The notes under the pieces are model-generated. The model was not told the DNA's origin. It worked only from the letters and a program-made list of their open reading frames with translations, and ran no database searches. This document shows positions 1 through 8,380 of a stretch of 64,000 nucleotides of DNA, in pieces. This DNA is from DAOPXV01 sp964551445 (GTDB lineage: Bacteria > Muiribacteriota > UBA9980). Position numbers and translations under genes: made by a program. The first letter of the stretch is position 1; every line of letters begins with the position of its first letter. The DNA lies in contig CAZKCG010000004.1 in assembly GCA_964551445.1 (NCBI GenBank), forward strand, positions 124,001-188,000. The letters are read 5' to 3'.

Positions 1-412
1 CGCATCTTACAACGCGCTGAAAAAGTTTCGTCCCGACGCCATGGCCGCGAAATTTTGGGTCTATGCGAATATCCCAGAGACCCGCGATATCTTTACGGCC
101 TTCTAAAAAATTCAACCCTTCGGTGTCGTATGCGACAAGCGCACCGCCAATGCGTTTTCTGCCGGCAAAAGCCGATATTATTTCCCAGTTTGAAATATCC
201 CATTGCTTCGGCCAGCTGGCCGGGCCTTCTCCGGGGATGGCATCATAATCCTTGCTGTATGGTTTTTTGATCTTCTCTTCCCGCAGAATAAACCCGCCAA
301 GGCCATTTTCAACCGCCTCGACCCTGAATACGGTTTCTATATGAAACGCTATCGATATTTTCGCGTATTCTGCTAATGCTTCGACCGGTTCCTGTCTGAT
401 ATTTATATTCAT
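1..412 (-). CDS. GNAT family N-acetyltransferase (partial, cut by window edge)
   Basis: The reverse strand from 412 reads an open frame beginning MNINIRQEPVEALAEYAK that runs off the left edge. The last readable part, IDPKFRGHGVGTKLFQR, holds the acetyl-CoA pyrophosphate-binding signature R-x-x-G-x-G of the GNAT fold, preceded by a beta strand (AGLWDIRID). The start ATG at 410-412 is preceded by an AGAGGAAG Shine-Dalgarno. The protein should transfer an acetyl group from acetyl-CoA to an unknown amine. The C-terminal end lies outside the window, so substrate and full length are unknown. It is one of two GNAT genes, plus a fragment, within 4 kb. Confidence 0.85.
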   Translation of the reverse strand, partial: MNINIRQEPVEALAEYAKISIAFHIETVFRVEAVENGLGGFILREEKIKKPYSKDYDAIPGEGPASWPKQWDISNWEIISAFAGRKRIGGALVAYDTEGLNFLEGRKDIAGLWDIRIDPKFRGHGVGTKLFQRVVRC

Positions 413-485
413 AAACTTCCTCTTTTTTCTAAACGATCATTCGCTGACTGAATAATTTTTATTGCGCAGTCAAATTAAACTTAAC

Positions 486-2297
486 TTATTTCAACGATAC
501 TCCATAAAGTATCAGCGGCACCGATTTTCCTTTCATCATAACCGGCCCGTGCTCTATGAAATCGACTTCCGGAAAATCCTCTTTTTTTATTTTGTCGATA
601 ACGCTTTTACTGATCAAAATATCGGTCTTGAAATTTTTCGTTTCACTTTCTATTCTGGCCGCGATATTTACATTGTCGCCGATAAACGTATATTCCATCC
701 GCTCCTGAGTGCCTATATTTCCGGCGATAAGTTTTCCAGTATGGATCCCGATACCGCTCTTCACCTGAGAATATTTTTTCAGACCGTTAAATTCCTCGAG
801 CGCGCGCTTCATTTCAAGCCCCGCTTTGACCGCCGATTTTTCGTGATCGGCCTCTCCGAAGAGCGGCGAGAAAATAGCCATTACAGCGTCGCCCATAAAC
901 TTATTTATTATTCCGTGATTCTTGTGTATCGGGCCGACGATGTGCGAGAAATAAAGATTCAAAAATTCGACGAGTTTTTCAGGCGTAAGGCTTTCGCTCA
1001 AAGGCGTGAAATCCCTTATATCGGAAAATAATATCGTCGCCTCGACCTCCTCGCCCATTAAATTTAATTTTTCATTTTTCATCAGCTTTTCCGCTATCTC
1101 GAACGAAATGAATTTGCCGAAAGTGTCCTTCACCCTTTCGCGCTCGATAAGCCCGTCCAGCATGAGGTTGAAATGGCCCTTCAGCTGGCCTATCTCATCG
1201 ACGTAGAGAACGGATGTCTTACAGTTGAAATCGCCTTTTGAAACCAGTTTCATCCTTCTCACAAGATTATTGACGGGGATTATAATGTTTTTCCGGAATG
1301 AAAAAACCGATATCGCCTGCATGATCAAAAAGTAAAACGCGAAAAACATCATCGTCACGACCGGCACTATCTTATCAAAATTATCGAGCATTTTAAGCGT
1401 GTCGCCGGCATCCGATAATATGCTTATATTAAATGAAAGCGGAAGATATACGCCCAGCGCGGTCGGCACGACGCCGACGCAAAATATTATTATAATAAAA
1501 CGCAGGGTGAGGTTGATGGAATAGCCGCTTCTTAATTTAAACGGTTCGTTATCCTTGAAAAAAGGCGCCGCAATGTTGTTATTGATGTATTGCTGAATAA
1601 ACCCGAGGCTCAAAAGACTTGTTATCGTTCCAAAAACGAGGAATGAAACGAAGAACATCAAAAATATCAGATTGGAAAGTTCAGCAACCAGAAGATAATA
1701 TGCAGCGCATTTAAAGGCGAATTTAAATACCGCGAAAACCCATATGAGCGCGAGTATGAAAACCGGCAGATCGATAACTCTTTTTTCGGCCGTATCTATA
1801 TTTTCGGAGGACCCCCAAAAACTGAATTTATAATAAGGCCACAGCCATATCAATATAAGAAGCGTCAGAACGGGTAAAAAAATATTATTATCGAAAATTG
1901 AAAATATCGGATATTTAGCGGTAACCTTATCTTCAAACCGCCTTTCAAGTTTCAATGAAAACCCGCCGTCTTTATCGTGGCGTGAAACGAGCACGTCAAC
2001 AAGGCCGCCGCCGGTCGTAAACTGAAATCCGTTCTTATAATCGTCCAATATAGTTTTGTTATCGCTTATGACCAGCTTATTATCTCCGGTGGCCGGAATG
2101 GGGCGCTGCTTTTCCTCGCGGGCTTTTTGAACGAGCCCGGCGACCAGGTTCTTCACGTTCCTGGCGTCTACCAGAGAATATGACTCAAACATGTCGAGCG
2201 GATATTCGACCGCTATTATCGAAATAATGAAATACAGATAAAGGCCTATATGAAGTTTCTTGAAAATATCGAACGCTTTTACTAACAGCTTAAACAC
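486..2297 (-). CDS. Membrane-bound class III adenylate/guanylate cyclase with HAMP domain
   Basis: 603 aa. Makes a cyclic nucleotide, most likely cAMP from ATP, at the inner membrane. Residues 12-30 form a first membrane helix, followed by an outside segment to about 138, then roughly five more helices (139-160, 177-198, 205-235, 265-288, 310-334) and a HAMP linker (about 335-387). The catalytic domain has both metal aspartates (D426 in FSDIRDFT, D470 in NKFMGDAV), the purine-selecting lysine K466 and the transition-state pair N544/R548 in NVNIAARIE, so it should be active. K466 favours ATP over GTP, which is family knowledge. The sensed signal is unknown. The gene stands alone and is divergent from the GNAT gene at 2602. 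Confidence 0.9.
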   Translation of the reverse strand: MFKLLVKAFDIFKKLHIGLYLYFIISIIAVEYPLDMFESYSLVDARNVKNLVAGLVQKAREEKQRPIPATGDNKLVISDNKTILDDYKNGFQFTTGGGLVDVLVSRHDKDGGFSLKLERRFEDKVTAKYPIFSIFDNNIFLPVLTLLILIWLWPYYKFSFWGSSENIDTAEKRVIDLPVFILALIWVFAVFKFAFKCAAYYLLVAELSNLIFLMFFVSFLVFGTITSLLSLGFIQQYINNNIAAPFFKDNEPFKLRSGYSINLTLRFIIIIFCVGVVPTALGVYLPLSFNISILSDAGDTLKMLDNFDKIVPVVTMMFFAFYFLIMQAISVFSFRKNIIIPVNNLVRRMKLVSKGDFNCKTSVLYVDEIGQLKGHFNLMLDGLIERERVKDTFGKFISFEIAEKLMKNEKLNLMGEEVEATILFSDIRDFTPLSESLTPEKLVEFLNLYFSHIVGPIHKNHGIINKFMGDAVMAIFSPLFGEADHEKSAVKAGLEMKRALEEFNGLKKYSQVKSGIGIHTGKLIAGNIGTQERMEYTFIGDNVNIAARIESETKNFKTDILISKSVIDKIKKEDFPEVDFIEHGPVMMKGKSVPLILYGVSLK

Positions 2298-2601
2298 GTC
2301 ATCAATCCTATTTTTTAAGCCAGACGGCCTTTTTATTTTTTCGCCTGATTTGCCCTTAAAATCTTAAGTTTATCACAGCTCGCCATATTTTGCCACAAAA
2401 TAATTTGAGTCGTTTTATTAAAATGTCTTGAGATTTTTAATGCATAAATATACAATATATCATAAAAACGAATAAATTAAATTTCCAGCTTTAAAACGGC
2501 AGCGGTCATTTTGCGGGCGTTACGGGCTGAACTCGTCAGCGCGGGCTGGTGAAAGCGGTTTTTCGGCAAAAATCAAGCTGATCAAAAAGGTGAATATATT
2601 T
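2298..2601. other. Divergent intergenic region, AT-rich
   Basis: 304 bases between the divergent cyclase and GNAT genes. It must hold both promoters. It is AT-rich in the middle (about 2400-2490), but I found no hexamer pair close enough to consensus to name. No RNA gene or convincing small reading frame was seen. Confidence 0.5.
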
Positions 2602-3495
2602 ATGAACATAAGAAAAATGACATCAGGCGACACGGACGCCGTTATTGAAATATGTGCTCTTGCGTTTCTGGGATATTACGGCAAATTATTCGAAAGGACC
2701 CCGGAAAACATAGCGTCCAGTCTGGATCTATATCCGGACGGCTGTTTCATATACGAGGATGAAAAAGGCGTCTGCGGGTTCATATTCTCGCGATGCCTCG
2801 GAAAGACCGGCTGGATAGGAGTGTTCGGAATACACCCGTGCCGGCATGGCAAAAACATCGGCAAAAAACTCCTGGCCGCCGCGTATGAAAGCCTTGAAAA
2901 TGCTGAGTGCGAGACGATAGGGCTTGAAACAATGTCCGATTCACCTTATAATATCGGGCTTTATTTAAAGGAAGGATTTGAACTGACCTATCCCGTTATC
3001 GTTCTTGAAAAAAATTTACAGGGGCCGGTTGTTATCGATGATAGCTGCCTGAGGGATGATTTCACGACAGAAGAAATAAAGGATATCAGTTCGAGAGTAA
3101 TAAAAGGCCTTGATTTTACGCCCGAGGTTGAAAACGCTAAAAAATATGGGTGGGGCAAAACTTTTGTTTTTAAAGGGCTTTCATCACGCGGATTTACCAT
3201 ATTAAGACATGTTTCAATAATTAAAAAACAAAAACCGGACAGTTTAACGGTCCGCGCGTTCGTGATGGAAAAAGAAAACATGGACGATCTCGGTCGGGCG
3301 ATGGCCGAAATTGAAAATTTCGCGCTCGACAGCGGCCTTAAAAAAGTTACGATAGCCGCAAGTGCTGTTAACAAAAAAACCGTCAACCGGCTTTTAGGCC
3401 TCGGATATCTTGTGCAAAGGTCGGCGATGCGGATGTTGAAAAAAGAAAGCCCCGATAAATTAAACGGCATCGAATTAAGCCGCTGGATAATGTGA
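2602..3495 (+). CDS. GNAT family N-acetyltransferase, two-domain
   Basis: 297 aa. The N-terminal half is a GNAT domain: after strand GWIGVFGIHP comes the CoA loop CRHGKNIGKKLL (R/H-x-G-x-I-G type), then NIGLYLKEGFE, a typical C-terminal GNAT segment. The second half (about 150-297) is likely a degenerate second GNAT-like domain, ending near LLGLGYLVQRSAMRML. An in-frame GTG lies at 2590, but ATG 2602 has an AAAGGTGA Shine-Dalgarno eight bases upstream that would overlap the GTG, so ATG 2602 is preferred. Substrate unknown. Confidence 0.85.
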   Translation: MNIRKMTSGDTDAVIEICALAFLGYYGKLFERTPENIASSLDLYPDGCFIYEDEKGVCGFIFSRCLGKTGWIGVFGIHPCRHGKNIGKKLLAAAYESLENAECETIGLETMSDSPYNIGLYLKEGFELTYPVIVLEKNLQGPVVIDDSCLRDDFTTEEIKDISSRVIKGLDFTPEVENAKKYGWGKTFVFKGLSSRGFTILRHVSIIKKQKPDSLTVRAFVMEKENMDDLGRAMAEIENFALDSGLKKVTIAASAVNKKTVNRLLGLGYLVQRSAMRMLKKESPDKLNGIELSRWIM

Positions 3496-3618
3496 GCCGC
3501 ACTCACGCCGGATCGTTTCATAAGTTTTTCAACGCGCGTATCCACGGCCGGCCGCGCAAGTCACATTTTAAAATTAATTATATATAAGTTTTTTAGAATA
3601 TTTGGAGTCCTGATATTA

Positions 3619-3780
3619 ATGGATATCAGTTTCAGAGAAGCGCGAAAAAATTCGATCGATGATTATATACTGGTTTCAAAATGGAACAATGACGATTCCA
3701 TAAAACATCTGATCATACCTAATTTCACAGAAGGCGGCGTACCCGATCCGACGCCTGAAGAACTCTACGGTCACGCGTGA
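3619..3780 (+). pseudogene. Short GNAT-like N-terminal fragment
   Basis: A 53-codon frame from ATG 3619 (GGAG 11 bases upstream) reads MDISFREARKNSIDDYILVS and ends EELYGHA. Its start resembles the beta1-alpha1 region of GNAT acetyltransferases (FREA...DYILVSKWNND), but the acetyl-CoA loop and everything after it are missing. The stop at 3778-3780 is followed only 11 bases later by the 3' end of the convergent gene at 3792. The best reading is the remnant of an acetyltransferase cut short by deletion. It could instead be a small real protein. Confidence 0.45.
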
Positions 3781-3791
3781 GCGTATAATTA

Positions 3792-4433
3792 TCAATAAAT
3801 TTCAAACCTGTACCACGGCCCGAACATATGCCTTGCCGAAAAGCTTTTAAGGCTGGCGGAAACGGTATCGTCTTTTTCGGGGTCGCCCTGAAAATATAGA
3901 ACGCCCTTTCCACCGTCGGGACTGCCTTCGAAGTTCAAAAGCAGCAGCCTGCCGCGTATGTGTCCGTAATTTCTCGTCGGTGATAAAAAAGAAGGCCATA
4001 TATCAAATGAATCATATTTTCTTAAAGAGAAGGCCGTTTTTTCTTTATCATTATTTTTTTCTTTCAATATCTTCTCGCACATGGCGGCAAGCTGATCGTT
4101 GTGCCGCTTGAATTTGAGTTCTACACCATATTCGTGTAATTGAGAATATGCAGGCATGGTAATATAGATATAAAAACATGTGGCCAGAACGCCCAGAACT
4201 ATATTTATTAACTTGCGGTTCCAGCCCGGTTTAAAAAGGCCCTTCAAGCAAATAAAAGGGCCGATTAGAAGCATATAAAACATAATCATTCCGACCAGAA
4301 ACATCGCGGGGCTGAAAAAACCGATAATGCCGAAAAAAGCCACGGACAATAAGATAGCGTTGAATAATATCAAAACGAAAATATGTTTTTTAAGTTCTTT
4401 TGCCTCAAAAATGATTGGATTTAAAATAGACAT
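3792..4433 (-). CDS. Hypothetical membrane protein
   Basis: About 213 aa from ATG 4433, beginning MSILNPIIFEAKELKKHIFV. Two or three hydrophobic segments follow (about 16-38, 42-62, 73-92), then a soluble C-terminal domain ending GPWYRFEIY. The soluble part has a pattern (repeated charged stretch, SFLSPTRNYGHIRGRLLLLN, GGKGVLYFQGDPEKDD) that I do not recognise. Upstream in-frame ATGs at 4541-4485 would add a basic, Cys-containing stretch, but the hydrophobic start favours 4433, which has only a weak GGATGGG ribosome site. Function unknown. Confidence 0.6.
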   Translation of the reverse strand: MSILNPIIFEAKELKKHIFVLILFNAILLSVAFFGIIGFFSPAMFLVGMIMFYMLLIGPFICLKGLFKPGWNRKLINIVLGVLATCFYIYITMPAYSQLHEYGVELKFKRHNDQLAAMCEKILKEKNNDKEKTAFSLRKYDSFDIWPSFLSPTRNYGHIRGRLLLLNFEGSPDGGKGVLYFQGDPEKDDTVSASLKSFSARHMFGPWYRFEIY

Positions 4434-4683
4434 CTTAACCCATCCACCGGTAACGGTAAAAAATTTAATTATGTTTATTTTACCATAATTCATGAGCAAA
4501 TTCATTTTTATTTTATCACAACTGCACATTCTCATTCGCAATGGGAAAAGTTGAAAAACTAAATTAACTTTATGCCCGCAACCGGCCTGCCGGCATTTTG
4601 TCTTCGGATATTAACGGCTCAGCTGTATAAAAGACAGGAGCATAACACAGCTGCGACAATCCTGACACTCATCCCGTAACCGA

Positions 4684-4712
4684 TTGACAATGTCCTGATT
4701 TTATTATATACT
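4684..4712 (+). promoter_or_regulatory. Sigma-70 promoter of the lar operon
   Basis: TTGACA at 4684-4689, a 17-base spacer and TATACT at 4707-4712. The predicted start of transcription is near A4719, so ATG 4727 would have a leader of only about 8 bases. Confidence 0.85.
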
Positions 4713-4726
4713 ACGGGCATATAAAA

Positions 4727-5572
4727 ATGTATGAAAGGCTGATAATTTTGGCTAAATTTGATTTTTCTAAAATAGATGAAAAAGCGGCTCTCAAAAAACT
4801 TGAAGAGCTTAAAAACATGATCAGATCGTGCGGTTCGGCGCTCATCGCGTATTCAGGCGGCGTCGATTCCTCATTTCTGGCCGCCGTCTCAAAAGATGTC
4901 CTGGGTTCTTCTCTTGTTTTAGCTACCGCGATCTCAGAGACATTTCCTAAACATGAGTTCGAGATGTCTAAAAAATTCGCTTTAGAACGCGGCATCGAAC
5001 AGATATTCATTGAATCGTCGGAACTCGACATTGACGAATTCCGCAAAAATCCTAAGAACCGCTGCTATTTCTGCAAGAAAGAGCTTTTCACAAAATTTCT
5101 GAAACTTGCTTCCGATAAAAATATCGCAAAAGTATTTTCGGGCGCCAATTTTGACGATCTCGACGATTTCAGGCCCGGCATATCGGCCCAGAAAGAGCTC
5201 GGGATCATGTCGCCTCTGATGGACGCGAAACTGACAAAACTCGAGATCAGATGGTTTTCAAAGAATATGGGATTGTCCTCATGGGACCGCCCGCAGATGG
5301 CCTGTCTGACCTCGCGCTTTCCATACGGCGTCGAGTTTTCGAAGGAAAAATTCAACATGGTCGAAGTTTGTGAAGACAAACTCAGAGAAATGGGATTTTC
5401 GCAATATCGCGTACGCTGCCATGGCGAGGTAGCCAGGATCGAGATCGAGCCTTCGGAATTTGAATTATTGATCAAAAACCGCGAAACCATATCGGCCGGT
5501 TTCAAAAAAGCCGGTTTCAAATTCGTCACCATCGACATAGACGGGTTCAGGTCCGGATCTTTCAACGAATAA
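4727..5572 (+). CDS. larE: ATP-dependent sacrificial sulfur transferase LarE
   Basis: 281 aa. LarE activates the carboxylates of pyridinium-3,5-biscarboxylic acid mononucleotide with ATP and donates sulfur, giving the bisthiocarboxylic acid precursor of the nickel-pincer cofactor. The PP-loop SGGVDSS (43-49) binds ATP. C193 in MACLTSRFPYG matches the cysteine sacrificed as sulfur donor in characterised LarE (family knowledge). C113 and C116 (RCYFCK) are additional. Two starts are possible: ATG 4727, which would leave an 8-base leader given the promoter at 4684-4712, or TTG 4748, which has AAAGG 11 bases upstream. larB follows 25 bases downstream. No frameshift or truncation seen. Confidence 0.93.
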   Translation: MYERLIILAKFDFSKIDEKAALKKLEELKNMIRSCGSALIAYSGGVDSSFLAAVSKDVLGSSLVLATAISETFPKHEFEMSKKFALERGIEQIFIESSELDIDEFRKNPKNRCYFCKKELFTKFLKLASDKNIAKVFSGANFDDLDDFRPGISAQKELGIMSPLMDAKLTKLEIRWFSKNMGLSSWDRPQMACLTSRFPYGVEFSKEKFNMVEVCEDKLREMGFSQYRVRCHGEVARIEIEPSEFELLIKNRETISAGFKKAGFKFVTIDIDGFRSGSFNE

Positions 5573-5597
5573 AAATTTATTTGGAGTATAAACACAA

Positions 5598-6422
5598 ATG
5601 GGACATAATTTTTCAGAAAAATTAAAGGCGCGTCTGCGCGATTTCAAAAACGGAAAAGCGACCGAGAAAGAGATACTCGATTTCATTAAAATATCTGAAT
5701 TCGAGGACATGGATTTCGCGAAGGTCGACCATAAACGCGCGATATTCAAAAATTTTCCAGAGGTTATATTCGGCCTTGGAAAGACGGACGAACAGGTCGT
5801 CGCTATATTCAGAAACATGGCGAAACACGGTGGAAATGTCATCGCCACGCGCATTTCGGAAAAAGCGTACAATATTATAAAAAAAGAATATAAGAAAGCG
5901 GTTTTTGAAAAACACTCGTCGCTCGTATTTTTAAAACAGGGCGAACAGGCCGAGCCATACGGCAAGGTAGCTGTTTTAACAGCAGGCACATCCGATATAA
6001 AAGTTGCCGAGGAAGCGGCTGTCACCGCGGAGCTTTCAGGTTCGAATGTCACGCGCGTCTATGACGTCGGCGTGGCCGGGATCAAAAGGCTTTTTAATAA
6101 TATAGATCATATTTTCGACGCCCGCGTCATAATAGTCGCGGCCGGCATGGAAGGGGCGCTTGCGTCCGTCGTTGGCGGCCTTGCCTCCGTCCCGGTCATA
6201 GCGGTCCCTACATCCATCGGTTACGGCGCGAGTTTTAACGGCCTCGCCGCTCTTTTATCGATGCTTAACTGCTGCTCGCCCGGAGTTTCGGTCGTAAATA
6301 TCGATAACGGTTTCGGCGCGGGTTATCTCGCGTCCCAGATAAATCTTCAATCCCGTGAAATAGATAAAGTGGCGGCACCGGCCAAAACGATAAAAACAAA
6401 GCCCAACAAAACGCGGAGGTAA
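5598..6422 (+). CDS. larB: Nickel-pincer cofactor biosynthesis protein LarB
   Basis: 274 aa, normal family length. LarB carboxylates and hydrolyses nicotinic acid adenine dinucleotide, the first step of nickel-pincer nucleotide synthesis. The C-terminal half is a PurE-like (AIR carboxylase) fold with GTSDIKVAEEAAV, VYDVGVAGIKRL and AAGMEGALASVVGGL, all hallmark LarB/PurE segments. The start ATG 5598 follows TTTGGAG. It sits between larE and larC, with larC starting four bases after its stop, so the three genes are almost certainly one operon. The final 20 residues are Lys/Thr-rich. Confidence 0.95.
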   Translation: MGHNFSEKLKARLRDFKNGKATEKEILDFIKISEFEDMDFAKVDHKRAIFKNFPEVIFGLGKTDEQVVAIFRNMAKHGGNVIATRISEKAYNIIKKEYKKAVFEKHSSLVFLKQGEQAEPYGKVAVLTAGTSDIKVAEEAAVTAELSGSNVTRVYDVGVAGIKRLFNNIDHIFDARVIIVAAGMEGALASVVGGLASVPVIAVPTSIGYGASFNGLAALLSMLNCCSPGVSVVNIDNGFGAGYLASQINLQSREIDKVAAPAKTIKTKPNKTRR

Positions 6423-6426
6423 TTTT

Positions 6427-8193
6427 ATGAAAGTTCTTTATTTCGATTGTTTTTCCGGTATGTCCGGCGATATGACGATCGGCGCGTTCTTAGACGCCGG
6501 CATGGATATGAATTATCTGATGAACGAACTTTCAAAATTGAACCTCCCAGGTTATTCGCTTAAATGCGAAGCCGTAATGAAAAACGGCCTCGCCGCTCAT
6601 AAATTCAACGTCATGGACGAAAAAGGCAATGTTTTCGGCCACGCTCCGATATTTTTACACTGCCATAAAAAGCATTCACACGGAAATATGCCTCCCGGCG
6701 AGCATAAACACGATCATCATGAACACGGGCACGCCGAACATGAACATATTCACAGCCATGGCCATGATAACGGACATCAGCATCCGCCGTGTCCGCAAGA
6801 CGCCGCCGGCCCTCATTTACACCATGACGGCGATCATTCGCACGAACATGAAACTTTGCCTGAATTTCATCACGAGCATTATGAAAAACATGATCATGAC
6901 CACAATATAAAGCCGGGCGAACACTGCCCGCCGCATGATAACGAAGAACTTCACGAGCACTTCCATTTTCACTCGCACGAGGAAGGTCACGAACATCCGC
7001 ATTCCCATCATCACTGTCCTCCTCCTCCGCCGCCACCTCCGGCGGCGCATCGGCATTGCCATGATAAGAATGAAGGGCAAAAACATCAGAATAAACAAGC
7101 CGGCCATGAACACTCGCATGATCACGGACACGGCCGTCCGGAGCATAGTCACGATCATGGCGCAAATGACAGCGGCCAGCACCGCGGTCTTAACGAAATA
7201 AAAAACCTCATTAATGATTCGGGTTTAAACGCGCGGGTCAAATCGCTTTCATGTGAAATATTTCAAAATATCGCCGAAGTCGAATCGAAGATGCATAATA
7301 TCGCCATCGATAAGATCCATTTTCACGAGGTCGGCGCTATCGATTCGATAATCGATATCGTTGGAACGGCCATCTGCGTCGATCATTTTCAGATCGGGGA
7401 ATGTTTCGTTTCAAAAGTTCCCGTATCCTTCGGCTACATCAAATTTTCGCACGGCCTCTGGCCTAACCCGGCTCCCGCGACGCTCGAACTTCTTAAAAAT
7501 TTCACGCTCTATAAAATGAACATAGACCGCGAGCTTATAACGCCCACCGGTGCGGCTATTTTAAAAACATTATGCAAAGGTTCTTCTCAGATGCCCGATT
7601 TCGAACTTGAAAAAATAGGATACGGCGCCGGATATCACGATTTTGAACACCCGAACGTATTGCGCATAATGATCGGCGAAAAAAAAAAAACTGAAATAAC
7701 CCGCCCGAATGATATCTATATTGAAAGCATAGCTGAAAAAATAGGCTGCGGCAGCGATCAGATAGACATGATCACCGCGAATATCGATGATATGCGGCCC
7801 GAATATTATGATTTTCTTGTTGAAAAACTCATGTCAATCGGCGCGCTTGACGCGGTGATAACGCCCGTCATTATGAAAAAAGGCCGGCCGTCGAATCAAT
7901 TAAGCGTTATGTGCCAGCCTGAAAAAACGGCGACGCTTTCGGCCGAGATCTTCAAACTCAGCACTACCATAGGAATGCGCGTTCAGCGCACGGGCCGTCT
8001 CATACTCGATCGCAGGACCGATATATTAAAAACGGACCACGGCGATATCCGTTTCAAGGTGACATTTTTAAAAGGCATCGTATTGAACGCGAAACCCGAA
8101 TATGACGATCTTAAAAAATACGCGAACGCCAGAAATATATCGCCCGACGCCGCGGCGCTCGAACTTTCCGAAAAATTCAAACTGACGCTGTAA
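6427..8193 (+). CDS. larC: Nickel-pincer cofactor nickel insertase LarC with a His-rich insert
   Basis: 588 aa. LarC inserts nickel into the bisthiocarboxylic precursor in a CTP-dependent reaction (family knowledge). The start is canonical (MKVLYFDCFSGMSGDMTIGA) and the core resumes with IHFHEVGAIDSIIDIVGTA. Between about residues 71 and 252 lies an insert with 56 histidines by my count and an eight-proline run at 198-205; without it the protein is about 408 aa, the usual size. A run of 12 A bases (7679-7690, residues 418-422) lies near the boundary between the LarC1 and LarC2 parts. Both shifted frames stop within three codons of it. No larA, lactate racemase or nickel importer lies next to it. 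Confidence 0.95.
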   Translation: MKVLYFDCFSGMSGDMTIGAFLDAGMDMNYLMNELSKLNLPGYSLKCEAVMKNGLAAHKFNVMDEKGNVFGHAPIFLHCHKKHSHGNMPPGEHKHDHHEHGHAEHEHIHSHGHDNGHQHPPCPQDAAGPHLHHDGDHSHEHETLPEFHHEHYEKHDHDHNIKPGEHCPPHDNEELHEHFHFHSHEEGHEHPHSHHHCPPPPPPPPAAHRHCHDKNEGQKHQNKQAGHEHSHDHGHGRPEHSHDHGANDSGQHRGLNEIKNLINDSGLNARVKSLSCEIFQNIAEVESKMHNIAIDKIHFHEVGAIDSIIDIVGTAICVDHFQIGECFVSKVPVSFGYIKFSHGLWPNPAPATLELLKNFTLYKMNIDRELITPTGAAILKTLCKGSSQMPDFELEKIGYGAGYHDFEHPNVLRIMIGEKKKTEITRPNDIYIESIAEKIGCGSDQIDMITANIDDMRPEYYDFLVEKLMSIGALDAVITPVIMKKGRPSNQLSVMCQPEKTATLSAEIFKLSTTIGMRVQRTGRLILDRRTDILKTDHGDIRFKVTFLKGIVLNAKPEYDDLKKYANARNISPDAAALELSEKFKLTL

Positions 8194-8209
8194 TTTTGGA
8201 TAACTGATA

Positions 8210-8229
8210 TTTGCAAGGCAAAGTTTTTT
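8210..8229 (+). terminator. Weak possible terminator after larC
   Basis: TTTGC (8210-8214), a three-base loop and GCAAA (8218-8222) form a short hairpin followed by G and six T (8224-8229). The stem is only five base pairs. Confidence 0.3.
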
Positions 8230-8303
8230 AACATAAATTTCAGATGCCGGATCAACTTCGAATGCAAATAGCCGGCAGCGAGAATTAGTTTTTAACTGGC
8301 AAT

Positions 8304-8330
8304 TTTACAATATAGCACATATGCTATAAT
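8304..8330 (+). promoter_or_regulatory. Extended -10 promoter for the 8381 gene
   Basis: Perfect TATAAT at 8325-8330 preceded by TGC (8322-8324), an extended -10 element. TTTACA at 8304-8309 could be a -35, but the spacer is only 15 bases. Confidence 0.7.
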
Positions 8331-8380
8331 ATAAAAAACGCTATAAAGACGACTGAATTAATTGATGGAGGAAATAAAAA

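Noticed and set aside
2590..2601. GTG 2590 as the start of the GNAT gene.
   Set aside because: It overlaps the Shine-Dalgarno of ATG 2602.
6611..7182. Long antisense frames opposite the His-rich part of larC.
   Set aside because: They mirror the repetitive CAT/CAC codons of larC and have no ribosome site or known motif.
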